Assembly: GCF_902833905.1 (NCBI RefSeq)
Contig: NZ_CADFGP010000022.1
Location: 1 to 64,000, forward strand
DNA from: Paraburkholderia tuberum STM678
GTDB lineage: Bacteria; Pseudomonadota; Gammaproteobacteria; Burkholderiales; Burkholderiaceae
Reading direction: 5' to 3'
DNA: 64,000 nucleotides
Shown: in pieces, positions 46,794-56,196 of the stretch
Layout: each line of letters begins with the position of its first letter
Position numbering within the stretch: the stretch's first letter is position 1
The notes under the pieces: generated by a model
Told to the model about the DNA's origin: nothing
Databases searched by the model: none
The model's input: the letters and a program-made list of their open reading frames with translations, nothing else
Made by a program: the position numbers and the translations under genes

Positions 46794-47122
46794 CGATCGA
46801 CACCAACATTCGTCACGTAACGCGAGCCGGCGCGAACGTGTTCCTCGAACTCGGTTTTTCCGCCGATGAAGCGAAGCGCCTTCACGCGGCGTCGCAAAAG
46901 CAGATCAACGACACGCGGCTGCTCAAGGAACAGCTGATGACCGAGCTGTCCACGTGGATCGAACAGCATCATCTGAAGCAGGCCGAGGCGGCCGAAATCC
47001 TGATGGTGTCGCGCCCGCGCGTGTCCGACGTCGTCAACAAGAAAACCACCAAGTTCACGATCGACACGCTCGTGGAAATGCTGAGCCGCATCGGCAAGCC
47101 GGTCACGCTCGCCGTCGGTTGA
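46790..47122 (+). CDS. HTH antitoxin (HigA/XRE-like)
   Basis: A 110-aa partner of the preceding toxin. A helix-turn-helix domain occupies about residues 55-105: LKQAEAAEILMVSRPRVSDVVN followed by KKTTKFTIDTLVEMLSRIGKPVTLAVG, the pattern of XRE-type antitoxins paired with Gp49-like toxins. The N-terminal half likely wraps the toxin. The ATG at 46790 overlaps the toxin stop; the frame is open earlier. It probably binds the repeat at 46422-46437. Confidence 0.88.
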   Translation: MTIDTNIRHVTRAGANVFLELGFSADEAKRLHAASQKQINDTRLLKEQLMTELSTWIEQHHLKQAEAAEILMVSRPRVSDVVNKKTTKFTIDTLVEMLSRIGKPVTLAVG

Positions 47123-47176
47123 GCGTCGGCTCGTGCGAAGCACCGTGCGTGTCCATGCGCACATGTGCGTCGCCAT

Positions 47177-47731
47177 TCAAGGCGCGCCGCGATCGTGCTG
47201 CCACAGCACGTCGGTGCCGCCGTCCGCGCGATTGAGCACGCGCGCCAGCACGAACAGCAGATCGGACAGCCGGTTCACGTACTGACGTGGCGCCGCGTTC
47301 AGCGCCTCGTGTTCGCCAAGCGCGACGATCGCCCGCTCCGCGCGGCGGCAAACGGTACGGCACACATGCGCGAGCGCGGCCGCGCGCGAACCGCCCGGCA
47401 GAATGAATTCCTTCAGCGGCGGCAGCGTGGCGTTGTAGTCGGCGAGCCAGCCGTCGAGCTGCGCGAGATGCTGTTCGGTAATCATCGTGTGACCGGGAAT
47501 GCACAGCTCGCCGCCCAGATCGAACAGGTCGTGCTGGATTGCGACCAGCGCCGCGCGTACGTTCTCGGGCAGGTTCTCGCACAACAGCACGCCGAGATTC
47601 GAATTGAGTTCGTCGACGTCGCCAATCGCGGCGATACGCGCGCTGTCCTTGCGCACGCGGCGACCGTCGCCGAGACCGGTGGTGCCGTCGTCGCCGGTGC
47701 GAGTGGCGATCTTGCTGAGGCGATTGCCCAT
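47177..47731 (-). CDS. Cob(I)alamin adenosyltransferase (PduO type)
   Basis: A 184-aa enzyme that makes adenosylcobalamin from cob(I)alamin and ATP. The N-terminus KIATRTGDDGTTGLGDGRRV is the ATP-binding signature; GDVDELNSNLG, FDLGGELCIPG, LKEFILPGGS, RRAERAIVAL and YVNRLSDLLFVLARVLN follow, all conserved in PduO-type ATRs. GGAGA precedes the ATG at 47731; an in-frame ATG four codons earlier lacks a site. It is a single gene, convergent with the antitoxin. Confidence 0.94.
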   Translation of the reverse strand: MGNRLSKIATRTGDDGTTGLGDGRRVRKDSARIAAIGDVDELNSNLGVLLCENLPENVRAALVAIQHDLFDLGGELCIPGHTMITEQHLAQLDGWLADYNATLPPLKEFILPGGSRAAALAHVCRTVCRRAERAIVALGEHEALNAAPRQYVNRLSDLLFVLARVLNRADGGTDVLWQHDRGAP

Positions 47732-47900
47732 GACGTCTCCCATGTATTAGTGACGATGCTGCCAGCTGGTTTGTCCATATTGCACGCATCGCGAAATCGC
47801 CGCCATTATATGAGCGCAAGCCGACCCAGCGCTGCCTGGCGGGCGAACGGCGTAAAATGAAACACTTGCTGCAAACAGACCGTTATTTAAAGAAACTTTC

Positions 47901-47988
47901 ATGGGACCGGAGCAAGCGTTGAAGCGCCAACTCCGATCGAGCTAAAGCATGGGACCGGAGTAAGCGCTGTAGCGCTAACTCCGGTCGA
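47901..47988. repeat. Two tandem 40-bp hairpin repeats upstream of the FAD dehydrogenase gene
   Basis: Two imperfect copies of one 40-base unit lie at 47901-47940 and 47949-47988 (period 48). Each starts ATGGGACCGGAG and ends near TCGA. Each folds on itself: in copy 2, GACCGGAGTAAGCGCT (47953-47968) and AGCGCTAACTCCGGTC (47971-47986) pair over 16 positions with one mismatch and a two-base gap; copy 1 has a few more mismatches. The second hairpin ends 16 bases before the GTG start at 48003. This looks like a REP-type intergenic repeat, possibly placed where it can shape the leader mRNA. Confidence 0.75.
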
Positions 47989-48002
47989 CACAGGAGACAT
48001 GC

Positions 48003-49421
48003 GTGAACCATCCCGTGCCGCCGGCGCCGCTACGCCGGCCGTTTCCCGCCGAATTGCTGAACCAGCTAAAAGCCGCTTTCGGCGATCGCGTTTCCGTTGC
48101 CGAAGCCGTGCGTGCGCACCACGGCCGCGACGAATCACCGTTCGATCCGCAACTGCCTGACGCCGTCGTGTTCGCGCGTACAAGCGAAGACGTGCAAACC
48201 GCCGTCAAGCTGTGCGGCCAGTACGACGTGCCGATCATTCCGTACGGCAATGGCTCGTCGCTCGAAGGACATCTGCTTGCCGTGCAAGGCGGCGTGTCGA
48301 TCGATCTGTCGGAAATGAACCGGGTGTTGTCGATCAACGCCGAAGACCTGACCGTCACCGTCGAGCCCGGCATCTCGCGCAAGCAACTGAACGAAGCGCT
48401 GCGCGACACCGGCCTGTTCTTCCCGATCGACCCCGGCGCGGACGCGAGCATCGGCGGCATGTCGGCAACCCGCGCGTCGGGTACTAACGCCGTGCGCTAC
48501 GGCACGATGCGCGAGAACGTGCTCGGCCTGACGGTCGTGCTCGCCGATGGCCGCGTGATCAAGACCGGCTCGCGCGCGCGCAAATCGTCGGCGGGGTACG
48601 ACCTCACGCGCCTGTTCGTCGGCTCGGAAGGCACGCTCGGCGTGATAACGGAAATCACGCTGCGCCTCTATCCGCAGCCGGAGGCGGTGTCGGCCGCGGT
48701 ATGCACGTTCCCGTCGATGGGCGATGCGGTGCGCGCGGTCATCGAGACGATCCAGATCGGCGTGCCGATCGCGCGTGTCGAGTTCGTCGATGCACTTGCG
48801 ATCCGCTCGATCAATCGCCATTCGAATCTGACACTGCGCGAAGCGCCCACATTGTTCTTCGAATTTCACGGCACCGAGGCCGGCGTCAAGGAACAGGCCG
48901 AACTCGTGCAGGAAATCGCCGCACAGAATGCCGGTGAAGGCTTCGAATGGGCGACGCGCCCCGAAGACCGCAGCCGTCTGTGGAACGCGCGTCACAACGC
49001 GTATTTCGCGATGCTGCAACTGAAGCCCGGCTCGCGCGCGGTCACCACCGACGTCTGCGTGCCGATCTCGCGTCTCGCGGAGTGTGTGGTCGAAACGGAG
49101 CAGGACCTATTGGCCTCGCCGCTGCCCTGCCCGATCGTCGGCCATGTCGGCGACGGAAACTTCCACGTCGCGATCCTGATCGATCCCGACAAGCCCGAAG
49201 AGCTCGAGGAAGCCGAGCGCCTGAACCACCGCATCGTGCAGCGCGCGCTGCGGATGGACGGCACCTGCACCGGCGAGCATGGCATCGGCCTGCACAAGAT
49301 GGGCTTTCTGCTCGAGGAGCACGGCGACGTCGCGGTCGACACGATGCGCTCCATCAAGCACGCGCTAGACCCTCGCAATCTGATGAACCCGGGCAAGATT
49401 TTCGCCTGGGCGGCGGCCTGA
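48003..49421 (+). CDS. FAD-linked oxidase, D-lactate/glycolate dehydrogenase type
   Basis: A 472-aa flavoprotein of the FAD-binding type 4 group. The FAD-binding part has CGQYDVPIIPYGNGSSLEGH, DPGADASIGGMSATRASGTNAVRYG, ARKSSAGYDLTRLFVGSEGTLGVITEITLRL and the C-terminal cap with IVGHVGDGNFHVAILID and MDGTCTGEHGIGLHKMGFLLEE. This fits D-lactate dehydrogenase (cytochrome) or a GlcD relative; the substrate is not certain. The start is GTG with GGAGA before it. It lies upstream of glcDEF and may share the same 2-hydroxy-acid metabolism. Confidence 0.87.
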   Translation: MNHPVPPAPLRRPFPAELLNQLKAAFGDRVSVAEAVRAHHGRDESPFDPQLPDAVVFARTSEDVQTAVKLCGQYDVPIIPYGNGSSLEGHLLAVQGGVSIDLSEMNRVLSINAEDLTVTVEPGISRKQLNEALRDTGLFFPIDPGADASIGGMSATRASGTNAVRYGTMRENVLGLTVVLADGRVIKTGSRARKSSAGYDLTRLFVGSEGTLGVITEITLRLYPQPEAVSAAVCTFPSMGDAVRAVIETIQIGVPIARVEFVDALAIRSINRHSNLTLREAPTLFFEFHGTEAGVKEQAELVQEIAAQNAGEGFEWATRPEDRSRLWNARHNAYFAMLQLKPGSRAVTTDVCVPISRLAECVVETEQDLLASPLPCPIVGHVGDGNFHVAILIDPDKPEELEEAERLNHRIVQRALRMDGTCTGEHGIGLHKMGFLLEEHGDVAVDTMRSIKHALDPRNLMNPGKIFAWAAA

Positions 49422-49574
49422 TCGACATTGCGCATACCGGCCGCGACAAACCGCTGACGCGCCCGGCGGCAACCGCGCCAAGCTGAACACGCAAGTGATT
49501 CGAAGCAGGCAGCACGAAACAGCCGGCTCGAACCAGCAAGCCGGACCGGCGCAAGCCACGAGGAGACAACTCAC

Positions 49575-51068
49575 ATGAACGCACCCGCTGAACTGTCGGC
49601 CGAAGTCCTCGCGCAGCGTCAGCGCGAAGTCGTGCAGGCGCTGATGGCCGTGTTGCCGACCCACTGTCTGCTGTATCGCGAAGAAGACACCGTCGCGTAC
49701 GAATGCGACGGGCTCGCCGCGTACCGGCGTCTGCCGCTCGCGGTCGTGTTGCCGGAAACCGAATCGCAGGTGCAGCGCATCGTGCAGATCTGCCATCGCC
49801 TCGAGGTGCCCATCGTGCCGCGCGGCGCGGGCACCGGGCTGTCCGGCGGCGCGATGCCGATTCGGCACGGCGTGGTGGTATCGCTCGCGCGCTTTCGCAA
49901 GATCGTCGAAGTCGACTCGTACGCGCGCATCGCGACCGTGCAGCCGGGCGTGCGCAATCTGGCGATCTCCGAAGCCGCGGCGCCGTATGGTCTTTACTAT
50001 GCGCCGGATCCGTCGTCGCAGATTGCCTGCACGATCGGTGGCAACGTGTCAGAGAATTCGGGCGGCGTGCATTGCCTGAAGTACGGCCTCACCGTGCACA
50101 ACGTGCTGCGCGTGCGCGCGGTCACGATGGAAGGCGAGATCGTCGAATTCGGCTCGCTCGCGCCCGACGCGCCGGGGCTCGATCTGCTCGCGGTGCTGAT
50201 TGGCAGCGAGGGCATGTTCGCGATCGTCACCGAGGTCACCGTCAAGCTGATCCCGAAGCCGCAAACCGCGCAGGTCATCATGGCCAGCTTCGACGACGTC
50301 GTCAAAGGCGGCGACGCCGTTGCGGGCATCATCGCGGCGGGCATCATTCCGGCCGGCCTCGAGATGATGGACAAGCCCGCCACGCGCGCGGTCGAGGAGT
50401 TCGTCAACGCCGGCTACGACCTCGACGCGGCGGCGATCCTGCTGTGCGAATCGGACGGCACGCCCGAGGAAGTCGCAGCCGAGATCGTGCGCATGACCGC
50501 GGTGCTGCGCGAGCACGGCGCGACCCGTATCCAGATTTCACGCACGGAAGCCGAGCGCCTGCGCTTCTGGTCCGGGCGCAAGAACGCGTTTCCGGCCGCC
50601 GGCCGCATTTCGCCGGACTACTACTGCATGGACGGTACCGTGCCGCGCCGCAGTATCGGGCCGCTGCTCGCGCGCATCGAGGAGATGGAGAAGACCTACC
50701 AGTTGCGCTGCATCAACGTATTCCATGCCGGCGACGGCAACATGCACCCGCTGATCCTGTTCAACGGCAACGACCAGGACGAGTGGCATCGCGCCGAGTT
50801 GTTCGGTTGCGACATCCTCGAAGCTTGCGTCGAGCTGGGCGGCACGGTGACGGGCGAGCATGGCGTCGGCATCGAGAAGATCAATTCGATGTGCGTGCAG
50901 TTCTCGCCCGAAGAGCGCGACACGTTCCACGCGGTCAAGCGAGCATTCGACGCGCCCGGCCTGTTGAACCCCGACAAGGGCATCCCGACGCGGGCGCGCT
51001 GTGCCGAATACGGCAAGATGCACGTGCGCGGCGGCCTGCTGCCTCATCCCGAGCTGCCGCGCTTCTAG
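49575..51068 (+). CDS. glcD: Glycolate oxidase subunit GlcD
   Basis: A 497-aa FAD subunit of the glycolate oxidase complex, which oxidises glycolate to glyoxylate. FAD-binding motifs are VPIVPRGAGTGLSGGAMP, DPSSQIACTIGGNVSENSGGVHCLKYG and VLIGSEGMFAIVTEVTVKL; the cap domain carries NVFHAGDGNMHPLILF and GGTVTGEHGVGIEKI. AGGAG precedes the ATG. GlcE and GlcF follow in order. No regulator such as GlcC is visible in the window. Confidence 0.94.
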   Translation: MNAPAELSAEVLAQRQREVVQALMAVLPTHCLLYREEDTVAYECDGLAAYRRLPLAVVLPETESQVQRIVQICHRLEVPIVPRGAGTGLSGGAMPIRHGVVVSLARFRKIVEVDSYARIATVQPGVRNLAISEAAAPYGLYYAPDPSSQIACTIGGNVSENSGGVHCLKYGLTVHNVLRVRAVTMEGEIVEFGSLAPDAPGLDLLAVLIGSEGMFAIVTEVTVKLIPKPQTAQVIMASFDDVVKGGDAVAGIIAAGIIPAGLEMMDKPATRAVEEFVNAGYDLDAAAILLCESDGTPEEVAAEIVRMTAVLREHGATRIQISRTEAERLRFWSGRKNAFPAAGRISPDYYCMDGTVPRRSIGPLLARIEEMEKTYQLRCINVFHAGDGNMHPLILFNGNDQDEWHRAELFGCDILEACVELGGTVTGEHGVGIEKINSMCVQFSPEERDTFHAVKRAFDAPGLLNPDKGIPTRARCAEYGKMHVRGGLLPHPELPRF

Positions 51069-51250
51069 CGGCTGGCGTTTGCAGCGCGCATCCACCGTTG
51101 GCCCCGCCCGCGCTGATGCTGGCGCGGCCTGCGCGGCGCTTTGCGCCCTCCCCTCCAGACCGATGCCGCGCCCCGTCATGCGGGTGCGCTCCGGCTTGCC
51201 AGCGAGCCGCCGCCCGGTACAATCAAACGAAACACAACGAGCAGGCCACC

Positions 51251-52339
51251 ATGGAAGAGGACGACATCGTCGCCGTATGGTCCGAACGCGTGCGTTCGGC
51301 CAGCGCCGAGGGACGCGCGCTGCGCATCCGCGGCGGCGGCACCAAAGACTGGTATGGCCAGACGCTGGAAGGTGAGATCCTCGACACGCGCGCTTATCGC
51401 GGCATCATCGCGTACGATCCGGCCGAGCTCGTGATCACCGCGCGCGCGGGGACACCGCTGCTGGAAATCGAAGCCGCGCTCGCCGAGCACAACCAGATGC
51501 TACCGTTCGAGCCGCCGCACTTCGGGCCGCAGGCCACCTTCGGCGGCTGCATCGCCGCTGGCATTTCGGGGCCGCGCAGGCCGGCCGTCGGCGCCGCGCG
51601 CGACTTCGTGCTCGGCGCCGTCGTGATGAACGGCCAGGGGCAGGTGCTGCACTTCGGCGGCCAGGTCGTCAAGAACGTCGCGGGTTACGACGTGTCGCGG
51701 CTGCTCGCGGGCTCGCTCGGCACGCTCGGGCTGATCCTCGAGCTGTCGGTCAAAGTGCTGCCGCGGCCGCAGGTCGAAGCCACGCTGAAGTTCGACATGA
51801 ACGGCACCGACGCGGTACGCAAGCTCAACGAATGGGGCGGCCGGCCCCTGCCGATCACCGCGAGCGCATGGCGCAACGGCACGCTCGCGGTGCGCCTGGG
51901 CGGCGCGGAAGCCGCGGTCAAGGCAGCGCGCACCGGGCTCGGCGGCGAAGTCGTCGATGCGGTCGAAGCTGAACGCTTCTGGGCCGGCCTGCGCGAACAG
52001 ACCGATTCGTTTTTCGCGGGCATTCCACCGAAGGCCGCGCTGTGGCGTCTCGCGCTACCGTCGATCACCGAGCCGCTGCAGCTGCCCGGCGCGCAACTGA
52101 TGGAATGGGGCGGCGGCCAGCGCTGGTGGATCACTGACACCGACGCGCAAACCGTGCGCATCAGCGCGAAACAGGCCGGCGGCCACGCGACCATCTTCCG
52201 CAGCGGCCACGGCTACGATCGTGGCGCCGGCGTATTCACACCGCTGCCCGCGCCGCTGATGAAAATCCATCGCGGCCTCAAACATGCATTCGACCCGGCC
52301 CGCATCTTCAACCGCGGCCGTCTCTACTCCGACTTCTGA
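51251..52339 (+). CDS. glcE: Glycolate oxidase subunit GlcE
   Basis: A 362-aa FAD-binding subunit needed for glycolate oxidase activity. It has ALRIRGGGTKDWYG at the N-terminus, ELVITARAGTPLLEIEAALAE, LPFEPPHFGPQATFGGCIAAG, VVKNVAGYDVSRLLAGSLGTLG and a short C-terminal domain ending HAFDPARIFNRGRLYSDF. The ATG at 51251 gives the family length; the same frame is open through much of glcD but is not coding there. It is 182 bases after glcD and 8 bases before glcF. Confidence 0.93.
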   Translation: MEEDDIVAVWSERVRSASAEGRALRIRGGGTKDWYGQTLEGEILDTRAYRGIIAYDPAELVITARAGTPLLEIEAALAEHNQMLPFEPPHFGPQATFGGCIAAGISGPRRPAVGAARDFVLGAVVMNGQGQVLHFGGQVVKNVAGYDVSRLLAGSLGTLGLILELSVKVLPRPQVEATLKFDMNGTDAVRKLNEWGGRPLPITASAWRNGTLAVRLGGAEAAVKAARTGLGGEVVDAVEAERFWAGLREQTDSFFAGIPPKAALWRLALPSITEPLQLPGAQLMEWGGGQRWWITDTDAQTVRISAKQAGGHATIFRSGHGYDRGAGVFTPLPAPLMKIHRGLKHAFDPARIFNRGRLYSDF

Positions 52340-52347
52340 GCGACGCG

Positions 52348-53574
52348 ATGCAAACCAACCTCGCGGACTTCATTCGTAATACGCCCGATGGCAACGAAGC
52401 GGACGCCATCCTGCGCAAATGCGTGCATTGCGGTTTTTGCACCGCCACCTGCCCAACCTACCAACTGCTCGGCGACGAGCTCGACGGCCCGCGCGGGCGC
52501 ATCTATCTGATCAAGCAGATGGTCGAAGGCGCGCCGGTCACGCGCAGCACGCAGGTTCACCTCGACCGCTGCCTGACCTGCCGCAATTGCGAATCGACCT
52601 GCCCGTCGGGCGTGCAATATGGGCGGCTCGTCGAAATCGGCCGCAAGCTCACCGAAGAGAAAGTCACGCGTCCGCTCAATCAGCGGCTGATGCGGCGCCT
52701 GCTCGCGAGCGTGCTGCCGAACAGCGCGATCTTCACGCCGGCGATGCGGCTGGGTCAGCACGTGCGCGGCCTGCTGCCGAAGAAGCTGCGCGACAAGGTG
52801 CCCGCGCGCCAGCACCCGCTCGAATGGCCGAGCGCAAAACACGAACGCAAGGTGCTGATGCTGGCGGGCTGCGTGCAACCGTCAATGATGCCGAACGTCA
52901 ACATCGCGACCGCGCGCGTGTTCGATGCGCTCGGCATCGAAACGCTGATCGCGCCCGACGCCGGCTGCTGCGGCGCGATCCGCCTGCACCTCGGCTACCA
53001 CGACGAAGCGCTCGACGACCTGCGCACGAACATCGACGCATGGTGGCCCTACGTCGAACAGGGCGTTGAAGCGATCGTGATGAACGCGTCGGGCTGCGGC
53101 GCGACGGTCAAGGAATACGCGCACCTGCTGCGCCTCGATCCGAACTATGCCGAGAAGGCGCGCCGCATCGTCGAATTGACGCGCGACGTCTCCGAGATCC
53201 TGCCCGAGTTCGAAGAACAGCTCGTCGCCATCACGCGCCGCCGCTCGGTACACACGGTCGCGTTTCATCCACCCTGCACGCTGCAGCATGGCCAGCAGAT
53301 CCGCGGCAAGGTCGAGCAACTGCTCGGCGCGCTCGGCGTCGAAGTGCGCCTGCCCGCCGACAGCCATCTGTGCTGCGGCTCGGCCGGCACCTACTCGCTG
53401 CTGCAGCCGCGCATGTCGTACGCGCTGCGCGACCAGAAGCTCGCGCGTTTGCAGGCGCAGGAGCCGCAGGTGATCGTGTCGGCGAACGTCGGTTGCATCG
53501 CGCATCTGCAAAGCGGTACGTCGACGCCGGTCGCGCACTGGATCGAATTGGTCGAGCACATGCTGTCCGTATAA
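52348..53574 (+). CDS. glcF: Glycolate oxidase iron-sulfur subunit GlcF
   Basis: A 408-aa electron-transfer subunit. Two 4Fe-4S motifs are visible: CVHCGFCTATCPTY near residue 30 and CLTCRNCESTCPSG near residue 80. Two cysteine-rich CCG domains follow (GCVQPSMMPN with DAGCCGAI; FHPPCTLQHGQQ with DSHLCCGSAGTYSLLQP). It passes electrons from the FAD subunits to the quinone pool at the inner membrane. Confidence 0.95.
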   Translation: MQTNLADFIRNTPDGNEADAILRKCVHCGFCTATCPTYQLLGDELDGPRGRIYLIKQMVEGAPVTRSTQVHLDRCLTCRNCESTCPSGVQYGRLVEIGRKLTEEKVTRPLNQRLMRRLLASVLPNSAIFTPAMRLGQHVRGLLPKKLRDKVPARQHPLEWPSAKHERKVLMLAGCVQPSMMPNVNIATARVFDALGIETLIAPDAGCCGAIRLHLGYHDEALDDLRTNIDAWWPYVEQGVEAIVMNASGCGATVKEYAHLLRLDPNYAEKARRIVELTRDVSEILPEFEEQLVAITRRRSVHTVAFHPPCTLQHGQQIRGKVEQLLGALGVEVRLPADSHLCCGSAGTYSLLQPRMSYALRDQKLARLQAQEPQVIVSANVGCIAHLQSGTSTPVAHWIELVEHMLSV

Positions 53575-53610
53575 TCGGGGCATCGTCTTCGCTGAACACC
53601 GGTTCGTTCC

Positions 53611-54309
53611 ATGTCCGATCTGCCTCACAATCTCGCCGACGTGCACGAGCGCATCGCCAGGGCCGCGCAAGCGGCCCACCGCGACGCGCAGTCCGTGACG
53701 CTGCTCGCGGTCTCCAAGACGTTTCCCGCCGATGCCGTGCGCGCCGCTCATGCGGCCGGTCAGCGCGCATTCGGCGAGAACTACGTGCAGGAAGCGCTCG
53801 ACAAGATCCAGGCACTTGCCGATCTGCGCGCGTCGCTCGAATGGCATTTCATCGGGCCGCTGCAATCGAACAAGACGCGACCCGTCGCCGAGCATTTCGA
53901 CTGGGTACATTCGGTCGATCGGCTGAAGATCGCGCAGCGGCTGTCGGAGCAGCGCCCGGACCACCTGCCGCCGCTCAACGTGTGCCTGCAGGTCAACGTC
54001 AGCGGTGAAGCGTCGAAGAGTGGCGTCGCCATCGCCGAGGCGGCCGCTATCGCGCAGCAGATCGCCGCGCTGCCGAAGCTGAAGCTGCGCGGACTGATGT
54101 CGATTCCCGAACCGGGCGGCGATCTCGCAGAACAACGCGCGCCGCATCGCCAATTGCGCGAGTTGTTCGAGCGCTTGCGTAACGACGGGCTCGCGCTCGA
54201 TACGCTGTCGATGGGCATGTCGGCCGATCTTGAAGCAGCCGTGCTCGAAGGCGCGACGATCGTGCGCGTCGGCACCGCGATCTTCGGCGCACGCGATTAT
54301 TCGCGCTGA
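53611..54309 (+). CDS. yggS: PLP homeostasis protein (YggS/PROSC family)
   Basis: A 232-aa PLP-binding protein with a single TIM-barrel domain. The PLP lysine is in LLAVSKTFPADAV. FGENYVQEALDKIQAL, LEWHFIGPLQSNKTRPVAEHF, QVNVSGEASKSGV and LSMGMSADLEAAVLEGATIVRVGTAIFG are the family signatures. It has no known enzymatic activity and keeps free PLP and branched-chain amino acid levels in balance. It lies directly before proC, the usual pairing. Confidence 0.95.
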   Translation: MSDLPHNLADVHERIARAAQAAHRDAQSVTLLAVSKTFPADAVRAAHAAGQRAFGENYVQEALDKIQALADLRASLEWHFIGPLQSNKTRPVAEHFDWVHSVDRLKIAQRLSEQRPDHLPPLNVCLQVNVSGEASKSGVAIAEAAAIAQQIAALPKLKLRGLMSIPEPGGDLAEQRAPHRQLRELFERLRNDGLALDTLSMGMSADLEAAVLEGATIVRVGTAIFGARDYSR

Positions 54310-54385
54310 GCATTTCCACGGGCCTTGCGCGAACCTGGCTGCGCGAAGCCCTCACCGCATCTCATCTGAACCTACCCGGACCATC

Positions 54386-55201
54386 ATGAAAATTGCGTTT
54401 ATCGGCGGCGGCAACATGGCCGCGGCGTTGATCGGCGGCCTCATCAAGCGGGGCGTCGCGCCCGCGGACCTGTACGCGGTCGATCCGAACGAAGACGCGC
54501 GCCAGCGCAACGAGCAGCAATTCGGCATCCGCACCGGCGCGGCCGCCGACGTCACGCTCGCCGACTACGACGCGGTCGTGCTCGCGGTGAAGCCGCAGAT
54601 CCTGAAGAGCGTCGCCGGGACGCTGGCGCCGCATCTGCGCGCGTCGCAACTCGTCGTCAGCATCGTCGCGGGCATTCGGATCGGCGACATGTCGCGCTGG
54701 CTCGCTGGCCACAACCGCATCGTGCGCGTGATGCCGAATACGCCGGCGCTGATCGGCAGGGGCGTCACGGGTCTCGTCGCCAGCGGCAGCGTCGACGAAG
54801 CGGGCCGCGAGCTCGCCTCGCAGGTGCTCGGCGCGGTCGGCGAAACCGTCTGGTTCGACGACGAAGCGAAGATCGACGCGGTCACCGCGATCTCGGGCAG
54901 CGGGCCGGCCTACGTGTTCTATTTCATCGAAGCGCTGCAGGAAGCCGCGCGCCAGCTCGGTATGGACGAAGCGCAGGGCCGCGCGCTGGCGGTCGCGACC
55001 TTCACGGGCGCCGCGCAACTCGCGGCCAATTCCGACGAGCCGCCGAGCGTGCTGCGCGAGCGCGTGACATCCAAAGGCGGCACGACCGCGGCAGCACTCG
55101 CCTCGTTCGAAGCGAGCGGCATCAAGGACGCGATCGTGCGCGGCGCACTGGCCGCCGACGCGCGGGCGCGCGAGATGGGCGACGAATTCGGCAAGCAGTA
55201 A
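54386..55201 (+). CDS. proC: Pyrroline-5-carboxylate reductase
   Basis: A 271-aa NAD(P)H-dependent enzyme for the last step of proline synthesis. The Rossmann motif is MKIAFIGGGNMAAALIGG at the N-terminus, then VLAVKPQ, VVSIVAGIRI, RVMPNTPALIGRGVTGL, and the signature AISGSGPAYVFYFIEAL with SKGGTTAAALASFE. The ATG at 54386 is certain; the open frame upstream overlaps yggS. Confidence 0.97.
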   Translation: MKIAFIGGGNMAAALIGGLIKRGVAPADLYAVDPNEDARQRNEQQFGIRTGAAADVTLADYDAVVLAVKPQILKSVAGTLAPHLRASQLVVSIVAGIRIGDMSRWLAGHNRIVRVMPNTPALIGRGVTGLVASGSVDEAGRELASQVLGAVGETVWFDDEAKIDAVTAISGSGPAYVFYFIEALQEAARQLGMDEAQGRALAVATFTGAAQLAANSDEPPSVLRERVTSKGGTTAAALASFEASGIKDAIVRGALAADARAREMGDEFGKQ

Positions 55202-55237
55202 CGCGAACCGGCGTCGAAAAGAAACAGCGGAAACAGA

Positions 55238-55290
55238 CACGCCGTAGCGCGACTGTCCCTCTTCTCATCAGGGCAGGCGCCTACGGCGTG
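55238..55290. other. Long inverted repeat between convergent proC and ubiA
   Basis: CACGCCGTAG (55238-55247) and CTACGGCGTG (55281-55290) pair perfectly over 10 bp. The loop contains a second possible stem (CTGTCCCT / AGGGCAG). It may act as a structured end for both transcripts; there is no long T-run. Confidence 0.5.
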
Positions 55291-55332
55291 TAGAAACGCA
55301 GCGGTCTGAAGCCAGAAAAGCGCTGACGCGAA

Positions 55333-56196
55333 TTAAAACGAAGCCACCACGTAATGCGCGGCGATCCCCGCGAACAACGCGCCGCCGAGCCAGTTGTTGT
55401 GACGGAACGCGGCAAAGCACGGCATGCGCTCGCGATGGCGGATCAGCGTGTAGTGATAGATCGCGCAACCCACCGCGACCGCCCAGCCGATCCAGTACAG
55501 CGGACCAAACCCGAGCGTCACGCCGATGCCGACGTAAATCCCGAGCGTCACCGCATAGCACAGCATGACCGCGGCCACGTCGAAACGGCCGAACGTCAGC
55601 GCCGACGTCCGGATGCCGATCTTGATGTCGTCGTCGCGATCGACCATCGCGTATTCGGTGTCGTACGCAACGGCCCAGAAGATATTCGCGACCAGCATCA
55701 ACCACGCGAGCAGCGGCACGTGATCCTGCACAGCGGCGAACGCCATCGGAATACCGAAGCCGAACGCGATGCCCAGATACGCCTGCGGAATCGCGAAGAA
55801 GCGCTTCACGAACGGATACGTGCCCGCGACGAACAGCGCGACCACCGACAACTCCTTGGTCAATGCATTGAGCGGCTGAATCAGTAGAAACGCGACCAGC
55901 GACAGCACGGTTGCCAACACGACCGCTTCCCACGCATTGATCTTGCCGGACGTGATCGGCCGGTTCTCGGTGCGCTTCACGTGACGGTCGAAATCGCGGT
56001 CCGCGTAGTCGTTGATCGCGCAGCCGGCCGAGCGCATCAGCACCGTGCCGAGCGTGAAGATCACCAGCAATTGCCACGACGGATGACCGCCGGACGCGAT
56101 CCACAGTGCGTTGAGCGTCGGCCACAGCAGCAGCAGGCTGCCGATCGGCTTGTCCATGCGCACGAGGCGCAGATACAGGGGAAGTCGGGCGAACAT
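55333..56196 (-). CDS. ubiA: 4-hydroxybenzoate octaprenyltransferase
   Basis: A 287-aa inner-membrane prenyltransferase that joins the polyprenyl chain to 4-hydroxybenzoate in ubiquinone synthesis. Eight to nine membrane helices are visible. The two aspartate motifs are [16 protein letters not shown] and [39 protein letters not shown] is the family N-terminus. I chose the ATG at 56196; a GTG nine codons earlier is possible. Confidence 0.95.
   Translation of the reverse strand: MFARLPLYLRLVRMDKPIGSLLLLWPTLNALWIASGGHPSWQLLVIFTLGTVLMRSAGCAINDYADRDFDRHVKRTENRPITSGKINAWEAVVLATVLSLVAFLLIQPLNALTKELSVVALFVAGTYPFVKRFFAIPQAYLGIAFGFGIPMAFAAVQDHVPLLAWLMLVANIFWAVAYDTEYAMVDRDDDIKIGIRTSALTFGRFDVAAVMLCYAVTLGIYVGIGVTLGFGPLYWIGWAVAVGCAIYHYTLIRHRERMPCFAAFRHNNWLGGALFAGIAAHYVVASF

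Noticed and set aside
47901-47945. A 14-codon mini-gene at the first hairpin repeat
   Set aside because: The frame is a by-product of the repeat; the second copy stops after four codons, and no ribosome site fits.
49703-51250. Upstream extension of the glcE frame through glcD
   Set aside because: The glcD frame is clearly the coding one there; GlcE begins normally at 51251.
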